Positions 34,457-41,597 of a stretch of DNA of 64,000 nucleotides are shown piece after piece. This DNA comes from JAAGZL01 sp050291365. Lineage in GTDB: Bacteria; Pseudomonadota; Gammaproteobacteria; Chromatiales; Chromatiaceae. A model generated the notes under the pieces. It was not told where the DNA came from. It made no database searches and saw only the letters and a list, made by a program, of their open reading frames with translations. The translations under genes were made by a program, and so were the position numbers. The first letter of the stretch is position 1. The number at the start of each line of letters is the position of its first letter. The stretch spans positions 62,001 through 126,000 of the forward strand of contig JBNKJS010000007.1 in the NCBI GenBank assembly GCA_050291365.1. The letters run 5' to 3'.

Positions 34457-35200
34457 CTATTTTTGGTTATAGTTTGGGGAATAATTGGAACCAGGAGTAA
34501 AGGTTCCGCTACCGGAAGGAACCCCTTTTTTGTATTCCTGTGCCTTTTCTTTATAGGTGTTGGAGCTTCCGTAATCCTTAGAAAAGTCATCACCATAATC
34601 CTTGCTGAGGTCTTTTTTATAATCTGCCTTCGTGCCCTCATCCTGATTAAAGTCTGGTGTATAGGCCTCGCTGTTATCTTTCGGGGTATTGTCTTTAGTT
34701 TCAACAGCCGCCATTTTGAGATGAAATATGATCGAGTTAGAACTGATTAGAGCGACACTGTTTTTATCAAATACACTTGCCCTAAGGGTATGGGTACCTC
34801 GTTCAACCTTTGACAGGGTAATTGAAGTTTGTGTTGATCCTCTTAGTGCTTCCTTGCCATCAAGATAGAGCGTAATACTATTCCCAGGTTTTAGTCCCGG
34901 CGTGAGATCAATACCCACATCTACATCACCATTGTTATTGCGTATGGTCTCATTCATCTTGGGCTTAACAATAGACATATTGGTATAGCCTAGATTTTCC
35001 TCGGGCTTGGTTTCGTCACCTGCGGCCGGGTTTGTGGCTGTGGGAGTGTATGTAACAGCCTTGGGTAGCTCTACCTGTTCTGCCCCCTCCACCTCTGAAT
35101 CCGAATAGTGGATTTTTCCGTTTTCATCCACCCACTTGTAGATACCGGCAGTAGCGGTGAAACAGATTAGCATCAAGGAGATAAGGAGATATCTGCACAT
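34457..35200 (-). CDS. DUF4124 envelope protein
   Basis: 247 aa exported protein: signal peptide (cleaved near FTATAG), DUF4124 module IYKWVDENGKIHYSDSE at residues 20-36, an Ig-like middle (VKPKMNETIRNN ... SITLYLDGKEALRGS ... GTHTLRASVFD, about 78-160) and a low-complexity Lys/Asp/Tyr/Ser tail with short SKDYG repeats. The function of the family is unknown, but a DUF4124 gene between glnA and ntrB is a conserved feature of many gammaproteobacteria. 142 bp separate it from glnA, which ends in a terminator. Confidence 0.86.
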   Translation of the reverse strand: MCRYLLISLMLICFTATAGIYKWVDENGKIHYSDSEVEGAEQVELPKAVTYTPTATNPAAGDETKPEENLGYTNMSIVKPKMNETIRNNNGDVDVGIDLTPGLKPGNSITLYLDGKEALRGSTQTSITLSKVERGTHTLRASVFDKNSVALISSNSIIFHLKMAAVETKDNTPKDNSEAYTPDFNQDEGTKADYKKDLSKDYGDDFSKDYGSSNTYKEKAQEYKKGVPSGSGTFTPGSNYSPNYNQK

Positions 35201-35280
35201 GGCAGGAGCATAGACCAGTGTTGGCCTGCAAACAAGCTAACAAAGGTACCAGCAATACTGTTTTTCCGATAAACGTGATC

Positions 35281-35317
35281 TTAAAAACAAAAACGCCCCC
35301 TGCATAAGGGGGCGTTT
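35281..35317 (-). terminator. Rho-independent terminator of glnA
   Basis: A perfect ten-base stem AAACGCCCCC/GGGGGCGTTT (35291-35300 with 35308-35317), followed on the minus strand by TTGTTTTTAA, lies 26 bp after the glnA stop. Confidence 0.9.
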
Positions 35318-35342
35318 GAGCTAATGCATGACTGATCAGCGA

Positions 35343-36749
35343 TCAGAGGCTGTAGTACATATCGAACTCTACCGGATGGGTGGTCATACGGAAGCGGGTA
35401 ACCTCCTCCATCTTCAGGTCGATGTAGCCATCAATCAGATCGTCGGTGAAAACACCGCCAGCCTTGAGGTACTCACGGTCCGCTGACAAGCAGTCCAGAG
35501 CCTGATCCAGGCTGTGGCATACGGTTGGAATGTTAGCCGCCTCTTCAGCTGGAAGATCGTACAGATCCTTGTCCATGGCGTCGCCCGGGTGAATCTTGTT
35601 CTGGATACCGTCCAGACCAGCCATCATCATGGCGGAGAAGGCCAAGTAAGGGTTGGCGGTCGGATCAGGGAAGCGCACCTCAATACGGCGAGCCTTCGGG
35701 CTGGAAACCCAAGGAATACGGATGGAAGCAGAACGGTTACGGGCGGAGTAAGCCAACATAACTGGAGCCTCGAAACCTGGTACCAGACGCTTGTAAGAGT
35801 TAGTTGAAGCGTTAGTGAAGGCGTTCAGAGAACGGGCGTGCTTGATGATTCCGCCGATGTAGTAGAGTGCTGTCTCTGAGAGTCCGCCGTACTGATCACC
35901 AGCGAAAATGTTCTCGCCGCCCTTAGCGATGGACTGATGCACATGCATACCGGAACCGTTGTCACCCACCAGCGGCTTAGGCATGAAGGTGGCTGTCTTG
36001 CCGTAGGCATGGGCCACATTCTGTACACAGTATTTCAGGATCTGATTCTGATCCGCACGCTTTACCAGGGTATCAAACTTGGTACCGATTTCGCACTGAC
36101 CTGCGGTGGCCACCTCGTGGTGATGCACCTCAGTTTCAACGCCCATCTCTTCCATAGCCAGACACATGGCAGCACGGATGTCGTGCAGGGAATCAACCGG
36201 CGGAACAGGAAAGTAACCGCCTTTCAGACCAGGACGGTGACCGATGTTGCCATCTTCGTAAACTCGCTCGGAGTTCCACTCGGCCTCTTCGGAGTCTACC
36301 TTGTAGAAAGCGCCACTCATGTCTGCGCCAAAACGGACGTCGTCCAGTACGAAGAACTCAGGCTCAGGACCGAAGTAAGCGGTGTCACCGATACCGGTGG
36401 ACTGCAGGTAGGCCTCTGCACGCTTGGCCACGGAACGTGGGTCGCGCTCATAACCTTCCATGGTGGTAGGCTCAAGGATATCGCAGCGGATATTCATGGT
36501 GACCTCGTCAGTAAACGGATCAATGATGGCAGTATCAGATTCCGGCATCAGAACCATGTCGGATTCATTAATACCCTTCCAGCCAGCGATGGAGGAACCA
36601 TCGAACATCTTGCCATCGGTAAACAGGTCTTCATCAACCACATGGGAAGGTACAGTTACATGCTGTTCTTTACCGCGGGTATCGGTGAAGCGAAAGTCAA
36701 CAAACTTCACTTCATTATCTTTGATCATCTTCAGGACTTTTGAGGCCAT
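35343..36749 (-). CDS. glnA: Type I glutamine synthetase
   Basis: Forms glutamine from glutamate and ammonia; a cytosolic dodecamer. 468 aa with FDGSSIAGWKGINESDM, NGSGMHVHQS, KRLVPGFEAPV, RIPWVSSPKARRIEVRFPD and the adenylylation loop KDLYDLP, whose tyrosine is near residue 397. The enzyme is therefore probably controlled by GlnE. The ribosome site is GGAGA. The upstream 470 bp hold a sigma-54-like promoter and NtrC-type sites, and the gene has its own terminator. Confidence 0.98.
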   Translation of the reverse strand: MASKVLKMIKDNEVKFVDFRFTDTRGKEQHVTVPSHVVDEDLFTDGKMFDGSSIAGWKGINESDMVLMPESDTAIIDPFTDEVTMNIRCDILEPTTMEGYERDPRSVAKRAEAYLQSTGIGDTAYFGPEPEFFVLDDVRFGADMSGAFYKVDSEEAEWNSERVYEDGNIGHRPGLKGGYFPVPPVDSLHDIRAAMCLAMEEMGVETEVHHHEVATAGQCEIGTKFDTLVKRADQNQILKYCVQNVAHAYGKTATFMPKPLVGDNGSGMHVHQSIAKGGENIFAGDQYGGLSETALYYIGGIIKHARSLNAFTNASTNSYKRLVPGFEAPVMLAYSARNRSASIRIPWVSSPKARRIEVRFPDPTANPYLAFSAMMMAGLDGIQNKIHPGDAMDKDLYDLPAEEAANIPTVCHSLDQALDCLSADREYLKAGGVFTDDLIDGYIDLKMEEVTRFRMTTHPVEFDMYYSL

Positions 36750-36860
36750 CTCTAGTTCTCCAAACTATTAAATATTAGACTTTGTACTTATAAACCTACC
36801 TGCTGAGGCAGATGTTTAAACAGAATGCCCCCGGAATTACAAGGAACAATCAGATAATTG

Positions 36861-36888
36861 CCCTTGCACCAATAGGATGCGGCAAGGG
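36861..36888. promoter_or_regulatory. NtrC-like half-consensus inside a hairpin in the glnA leader
   Basis: GCACCAATAGGATGC (36866-36880) resembles the NtrC site with two mismatches and shares GCACCAATAG with the upstream site at 37178. It is enclosed by an inverted repeat CCCTTGC/GCAAGGG (36861-36867 with 36882-36888). It lies downstream of the predicted sigma-54 start, so a regulatory role is uncertain. Confidence 0.3.
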
Positions 36889-36959
36889 TAAAAATACTCT
36901 TTCTCCTTCCCAATGAAAGGAGAGAAAAACCACACAAACGAGACAATTCCAACGTTTAT

Positions 36960-36975
36960 AGCAGAATACATGCCA
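36960..36975 (-). promoter_or_regulatory. Sigma-54-type promoter of glnA
   Basis: Read on the minus strand, TGGCATG-TATT-CTGCT matches TGGCACG-N4-TTGCW at all but two positions and keeps the invariant GG and GC at the right spacing. The predicted start near 36950 leaves a leader of about 200 bases to the glnA ATG. Confidence 0.65.
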
Positions 36976-37141
36976 TTTGGGGTAAACAATCTTTCGTATG
37001 ATACATGGTTGCAAACCTCGATCATACGCCAAATGAGAGGCATCCCCGGAAAAAAATGCTTTTCAACAACCGGTTATGGCGAACAAACCAACACCAAACA
37101 GACCAAGCTAAGCAACCCGACCTCAAGGCTGGCCGGTAGAA

Positions 37142-37175
37142 CATAGCTAGGGCCGACCCGGCCCCCCCAGCTATG
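37142..37175. terminator. Strong GC-rich stem-loop between CDF gene and glnA
   Basis: CATAGCT (37142-37148) pairs with AGCTATG (37169-37175), and GGGCCG (37150-37155) pairs with CGGCCC (37159-37164) inside it. No clean T-run follows on either strand, so it may end the transcript of the CDF gene by a non-canonical route or merely insulate glnA. Confidence 0.4.
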
Positions 37176-37177
37176 CA

Positions 37178-37222
37178 GCACCAATAGTGTGCGCCAGCAA
37201 CGCCAGAGCACCATGTTGGTGC
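37178..37222. promoter_or_regulatory. Paired NtrC-type enhancer sites upstream of glnA
   Basis: GCACCATGTTGGTGC (37208-37222) fits GCAC-N5-TGGTGC exactly. GCACCAATAGTGTGC (37178-37192) is a second, weaker copy with both outer half-sites kept (GCAC/GTGC). Their centres are 30 bp apart, about three helical turns, and lie 235-265 bp upstream of the predicted start; E. coli glnA has an analogous pair. The distal site abuts the stop codon of the CDF gene. Confidence 0.62.
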
Positions 37223-38371
37223 CTAGCTAAAAAATATCTTCAGCCCTCGAAAATCACTCTCTTCATTCAGCTGCTCCTGCAGCCGGTTTCGAAGATCCTC
37301 CAGTCCACTCTCCCCTACATAGCAGCTTAGGGGTAAATATAGATCAATATCTATCTTTCCTTCCTGATAATGCAGGATAGTCTGATCAATCTTTTGCGCC
37401 TCTGGAATAGAACTCCAGCATCCCCTCAATTTCTCCAACGCCTGTTGCCTTAGGGGAAGATCTTTGGTGGGAGGAGCCACCTCATCATCCTCTGGATCGA
37501 CATGCACCGTCACATCATTAATCTCATCCACCTCCCTCAACAGTCGCTCCATCACCGTCTGACTAATCATGTGTCCCTCGGTGACACTCATCCACGGCGC
37601 CACCAGTACATGCACATCCACAATGATCTCGCCGGCGATACTCCTGGTCCTAAGCATATGGATTGAATCAACGCCATCAACCGAGCGAATAATCTCCTTA
37701 ACGCGCTCTAACCCCTCCTTTCCCAGACCTGCATCCATGAGTTCTTCAAGGGCTGGCCAGCCCAACTCCCAGCCAACCCGGGCAATCATCACACCAACTA
37801 TGACCGCAGCAACCGTATCCAGATAAGGAAGGCCGGCAATAGTTCCGCCGATACCAACAACCACAACAATAGAAGAGATGGCGTCCGAGCGATGGTGCCA
37901 GGCGTTTGCCTGAACCATCTTTGAACCAATCCTGCGTCCAGCCCGCATGGTGTAGTGGTACAGGCCCTCTTTTATCAACACCGAGAATATGGCGACGATC
38001 AATGCCAGTGGGCCAGGATGCAGCAGATGCTCCGGACTGAAAAGGCGCGCCCCACTATCCCAAACTATCCCGACCGCAATCAAAATTAGGATTATCCCCA
38101 GACCCAAGGTGGCAACCGTCTCAAATCGACCATGGCCATAGGGGTGTTTTTCATCCGGGCCGTGCTGGGCATGATGGGAGGCAAACCAGACCATGGCATC
38201 AGACAGCAGGTCGGACAGGGAGTGAACGCCGTCCACAATAAGGGCGTGGGACTGAGCTACAAATCCGAACAGCACCTTAAGAGCGGACAGGATGATATTA
38301 GCTATCGCCCCCACGATGGTAACGCGTTTACTTACCTCTGACCGCTCGTTTGCCTGAATTCCAGTCATCAA
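37223..38371 (-). CDS. Cation diffusion facilitator family transporter
   Basis: 382 aa inner-membrane divalent metal/proton antiporter. It has about six helices from residue 18 on, with metal-site motifs DGVHSLSDLLSD in helix 2 and WHHRSDAISS in helix 5, the HPYGHGRFE loop, and a long C-terminal cytoplasmic domain (from about 215, SVDGVDSIHMLRTR). Zn, Fe, Mn, Co or Cd cannot be distinguished by eye. Its start overlaps the TusA-like gene by four bases, so it belongs to an unusual sulfur-linked operon with the PP-loop gene. Confidence 0.9.
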   Translation of the reverse strand: MMTGIQANERSEVSKRVTIVGAIANIILSALKVLFGFVAQSHALIVDGVHSLSDLLSDAMVWFASHHAQHGPDEKHPYGHGRFETVATLGLGIILILIAVGIVWDSGARLFSPEHLLHPGPLALIVAIFSVLIKEGLYHYTMRAGRRIGSKMVQANAWHHRSDAISSIVVVVGIGGTIAGLPYLDTVAAVIVGVMIARVGWELGWPALEELMDAGLGKEGLERVKEIIRSVDGVDSIHMLRTRSIAGEIIVDVHVLVAPWMSVTEGHMISQTVMERLLREVDEINDVTVHVDPEDDEVAPPTKDLPLRQQALEKLRGCWSSIPEAQKIDQTILHYQEGKIDIDLYLPLSCYVGESGLEDLRNRLQEQLNEESDFRGLKIFFS

Positions 38372-38613
38372 CCCTCTTCTTTCAAAATTCGAACCACTAT
38401 TATGTACTCATCCCTATCGGTTCTGGTTTCCACTACCTCATGGCCGTTAATTCTACTCCAGGAAGGGATATCATTCAGCGCACCAGGGTCCGTACATATG
38501 GCCTCTATCTCATCCCCAGCCTCAAGCTCAGCCGCCCGGTCCTGCACCTTTATTACCGGCATGGGACAGAGCATGCGTCGGCAATCCAGCTGCACCCTCT
38601 TCACAGGATCCAC
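38368..38613 (-). CDS. TusA-like sulfur carrier protein
   Basis: 81 aa with the TusA/SirA signature: VQLDCRRMLCPMPVIKV (catalytic C16 in the CPMP motif), a two-layer alpha/beta core and a C-terminal strand EYIIVVRI. TusA-like proteins carry persulfide sulfur to tRNA thiolation, molybdenum cofactor or dissimilatory sulfur oxidation. The start overlaps the end of the PP-loop gene by 13 bp and its end overlaps the transporter start, so all three are translationally coupled. The likely partner is the PP-loop protein. Confidence 0.88.
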   Translation of the reverse strand: MDPVKRVQLDCRRMLCPMPVIKVQDRAAELEAGDEIEAICTDPGALNDIPSWSRINGHEVVETRTDRDEYIIVVRILKEEG

Positions 38614-39644
38614 TCCTGCTTTAACTCAAGAGGTCCCATCGGGGCCACCTCGATACAGCGGGTTGTTGCATCTTGATTCCGTATCTCCACACCCACAACA
38701 TCTTCGGCCTTGCCCTTACTGTAGCGGGCCAGGATTCTAGCAGCCAGTTCTAGGTTCTGCTCAGATGCCTCTCCATCAATCAGCGCCAATGGCCCAGGAT
38801 GGCTTGTAGTCCTTAAGCTGACATATTGATTGCGATACCCCTGCAAAAAATTTCCCTCTCCCTCCTCCCTGGAGATAATCAACTTAAAATCGGGACTTGG
38901 TCTCAGATGCCGCCCCACCTTGAGCAGCATGATATCGTCCATCTCATAGCTCTTCTCCCCCCGTGATTGCCACAGATCGGCCAGCTTGGCCGAATACTGG
39001 GCGTCGGTCAGAAAACAGCAGCCACCGGCCGGTTGGGCATAATCCTCAAATCCAAACTTCTTGGCCAGGGCCATTTGCGGTTTTCTGGTACGACCACTAA
39101 AGTCATAAAGCCTTTCCCGATCCACCCAACCTTCACGCTCCGGCAGGGTCTCTGGGAGATTTCTCGCGCACAGCGGACGCAGCAAAAGGTCATTCGCCCC
39201 TGAACCTCGGGCAATAACCGGCATGGTGTCTTTACGTTGGGACATTGGCCTCTGGCCTATCACCTCACCGGTGATAATAAAATCGAAGCCATTCTCTTTG
39301 ATCCATTCATGGGCCTTCTTCACCATAAATATCTTGCAGTCCAAACAGGGGTTCATGTTGGCCCCATACCCATGTTTGGGATTGAATAGCACCTCCTTGT
39401 ACTCCTCAATGATATCTATAATGTGCAGTTTCATTCCCAACTGCTCTGCCACCCACAAGGAATTGTTACGCTTGGGTTTATTTCTATCCTTTTTGCGAAT
39501 GGCATGGGTATGCCCCTCCACACAGAATCCGGTGTAGAAATTTATCCCCTCTACGTGCACACCCTGCTCCTGAATAACCCGGGCAGCCAGAAGAGAGTCC
39601 AGGCCGCCGGAGATAAGGGCTACTGCTTTGCGTTTTTCACTCAT
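38601..39644 (-). CDS. PP-loop ATPase related to tRNA thiouridylases
   Basis: 347 aa from the ATG at 39644; a TTG at 39662 is possible but lacks a ribosome site. The N-terminal PP-loop SGGLDS (12-17) activates a substrate by adenylylation. A cysteine pair in MNPCLDCKIFM and another in PAGGCCFLTD are candidate sulfur- or metal-binding residues, and TGEVIGQRPMSQ is conserved in the MnmA/ThiI-like group. It is not canonical MnmA (no GMSGGVDS start, different C-terminal domain). Coupled to the TusA-like carrier, it probably thiolates a tRNA or small molecule with TusA-delivered sulfur. Confidence 0.78.
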   Translation of the reverse strand: MSEKRKAVALISGGLDSLLAARVIQEQGVHVEGINFYTGFCVEGHTHAIRKKDRNKPKRNNSLWVAEQLGMKLHIIDIIEEYKEVLFNPKHGYGANMNPCLDCKIFMVKKAHEWIKENGFDFIITGEVIGQRPMSQRKDTMPVIARGSGANDLLLRPLCARNLPETLPEREGWVDRERLYDFSGRTRKPQMALAKKFGFEDYAQPAGGCCFLTDAQYSAKLADLWQSRGEKSYEMDDIMLLKVGRHLRPSPDFKLIISREEGEGNFLQGYRNQYVSLRTTSHPGPLALIDGEASEQNLELAARILARYSKGKAEDVVGVEIRNQDATTRCIEVAPMGPLELKQEWIL

Positions 39645-39727
39645 AATCAATTCAAAATCCAAACAGGAGTGGGATTATACTGCATCCGCCAACAGGAAGG
39701 GCACTCAAAAACAGTTGGATATAACCC

Positions 39728-39955
39728 TCAGCGCCTGTGATGCCTGTGGTGTCCGTGACGTCCGTGGTATCCGTGGTGTCTACGACCGCTGTAGTAACTT
39801 AACGAATAAGTTGGATACGGGGCCCATCCATAGCCGTAGTATCCGCCGTCAACGTATCCTACATTTCCATCATAGCGGTGGTTATAACCGTGACAACCCG
39901 TAACGCCTAGCCCAATTGCCATCAACCCAGCAATAATTAACATCTTCTTGGTCAT
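39728..39955 (-). CDS. Small His/Gly/Tyr-rich lipoprotein
   Basis: 75 aa. Signal segment, lipobox LGVTGC (lipidated Cys near residue 21), a Gly/Tyr-rich middle (GGYYGYGWAPYPTY) and a C-terminal tail with about eleven His among Arg and Gly (HHGYHGRHGHHRHHRR). Such tails bind divalent metals, which fits the metal transporter two genes away, but this is inference. The tail DNA is made of near-identical 6-9 base units, so the protein may vary in length between strains. Confidence 0.65.
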   Translation of the reverse strand: MTKKMLIIAGLMAIGLGVTGCHGYNHRYDGNVGYVDGGYYGYGWAPYPTYSLSYYSGRRHHGYHGRHGHHRHHRR

Positions 39956-40125
39956 GGTCTTCTCCCATATAAATACCTACATCTGCTCTCATAATTTACT
40001 TTAGTGGGAGCGTCATGAACCTCTACAGAACAAAAACAGCGCCATGACTTGCCAATACCCTTTTTAGATACCATGCTTGGATAATCGGTATAGATTTCTT
40101 GCCCAGGATCGAAAGGAGATACCTT

Positions 40126-40509
40126 ATGTATTTCGGAGAGCGACACACCCCTGTGAAGTTAGAGAATGACGACAGAAGAACCGTTATGCGACGGCACCTG
40201 ATCTATTACCTGCGAGTGTGGGACCTCAAAAGCGACAAACTTTTGGGGCATATTGTTGATATCAACACGGGTGGTTTTATGTTGATCAGTGAGAAGAGGG
40301 TTGAGCAGAATAAGGAATTTGACCTGGAGATCCGCTGGAATACCCCCGACGACCAGGAAATAAAGATCCAGTTTCAGGCAGAAAGCCGTTGGAGCTCAAA
40401 TGACGTTAACCCCGCCTTTTATGATACCGGCTTTAAATTGGTAGGGCCGTCCGATGATGTATTGGAGCCAATTAGGAAGATGATCGAAGAGTATGGCTTC
40501 CAGGATTAA
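40126..40509 (+). CDS. PilZ-domain protein
   Basis: 127 aa predicted c-di-GMP receptor. The ATG at 40126 has an AGGAG seven bases upstream; a TTG at 40099 does not. The PilZ motifs appear as RRTVMRR (RxxxR, about residue 17) and DINTGGFML (DxNxxG, about 45). The domain continues to the end with no effector domain attached. It lies alone between the His-rich lipoprotein (divergent) and glyQ. Confidence 0.78.
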   Translation: MYFGERHTPVKLENDDRRTVMRRHLIYYLRVWDLKSDKLLGHIVDINTGGFMLISEKRVEQNKEFDLEIRWNTPDDQEIKIQFQAESRWSSNDVNPAFYDTGFKLVGPSDDVLEPIRKMIEEYGFQD

Positions 40510-40549
40510 CTCCTGAAATCGGCAATTTTTCCACAACCGGCGGCCAAAT

Positions 40550-40580
40550 CCATAAAAAACCCATAAAAAAACCCATAAAA
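40550..40580 (+). repeat. Short tandem repeat upstream of glyQ
   Basis: Three near-identical units of 11-12 bases (CCATAAAAAAC type) run from about 40550 to 40580 in the 149 bp between the PilZ gene and glyQ. No hairpin is formed. Confidence 0.6.
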
Positions 40581-40658
40581 TAGCGCCGCCGTTAGCCAAA
40601 TCCGCCCTTCTAACGCTATACTTGCGCGTTTCTGAATAAGCAGACAAAGGGCTTTTCT

Positions 40659-41597
40659 TTGAATACGCCAACGAACAACAGCAGCCCGGATGTATCCACA
40701 TTCCAGGGTCTAATCTTCGCCCTGGAAAAGTACTGGGCGGATCAAGGTTGCGTCATACTGCAGCCCTACGATATGGAGATGGGTGCCGGCACCTTTCACT
40801 CCGCAACATTTCTCCGTTCCATCGGCCCAGAGCCTTGGAACTGCGCCTATGTGCAGCCGTCACGTCGACCCACCGATGGCCGCTATGGCGAGAACCCGAA
40901 CCGGCTACAGCACTACTATCAATACCAGGTAATCCTGAAACCTTCCCCGGATGATATTCAGGAGCTGTACCTGGGTTCGTTGAAGATGCTCGGCATAGAT
41001 CCGCTGGTACATGACATCCGCTTTGTGGAAGACAACTGGGAATCACCCACCCTCGGTGCCTGGGGTCTGGGCTGGGAGGTGTGGCTCAACGGTATGGAGG
41101 TCACCCAGTTCACCTACTTCCAACAGGTAGGCGGCATTGATTGCCGTCCGGTCACCGGAGAGATCACCTACGGACTAGAGCGCATCGCCATGTACCTGCA
41201 GTCTAAGGAGAGTGTATTTGATCTGATCTGGACCAACGGCCCCCAAGGGCCGGTCACCTACGGCGACGTGTTTCACCAGAACGAGGTAGAGCAGTCCACC
41301 TACAACTTTGAAGTGGCCGATGTGGATTACCTGTTTGGCTATTTCGACCAGTGCGAAAAGGTGTGTCTGGAACTGATCGAGAAAGACCTACCCCTTCCGG
41401 CCTATGAACAGATCCTAAAGGCGTCCCACACCTTCAACCTGCTGGATGCCCGCCACGCCATCTCGGTAACCGAGCGCCAGCGCTTTATCCTGCGGGTGCG
41501 CACCCTGGCCCGGGCCGTGGCCCAGGCCTATTACGACCGCCGGGAGGCCCTGGGCTTCCCCATGCTAGCTGGAGAAGGAGGCGCCACCAATGTCTGA
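40659..41597 (+). CDS. glyQ: Glycine-tRNA ligase alpha subunit
   Basis: Catalytic half of the alpha2-beta2 glycyl-tRNA synthetase. 312 aa with FQGLIFALEKYWADQGC, PYDMEMGAGTFHSATFLR, YVQPSRRPTDGRYGENPNR and ERIAMYLQ. It starts with TTG at 40659 (AAAGGG upstream) or a nearby site; the first conserved residues begin at about 14. The end overlaps glyS by eight bases. Confidence 0.97.
   Translation: MNTPTNNSSPDVSTFQGLIFALEKYWADQGCVILQPYDMEMGAGTFHSATFLRSIGPEPWNCAYVQPSRRPTDGRYGENPNRLQHYYQYQVILKPSPDDIQELYLGSLKMLGIDPLVHDIRFVEDNWESPTLGAWGLGWEVWLNGMEVTQFTYFQQVGGIDCRPVTGEITYGLERIAMYLQSKESVFDLIWTNGPQGPVTYGDVFHQNEVEQSTYNFEVADVDYLFGYFDQCEKVCLELIEKDLPLPAYEQILKASHTFNLLDARHAISVTERQRFILRVRTLARAVAQAYYDRREALGFPMLAGEGGATNV

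Noticed and set aside
35937..36743. 268-codon plus-strand open frame antisense to glnA
   Set aside because: A shadow of the biased codon use in glnA, with no recognised motifs or ribosome site.
36861..36888. Hairpin in glnA leader as an attenuator or terminator
   Set aside because: Seven-base stem with a 14-base loop and no T-run on the minus strand; too weak to call.
40550..40580. CRISPR-like array
   Set aside because: Units are only 11-12 bp with no spacers; a simple tandem repeat.
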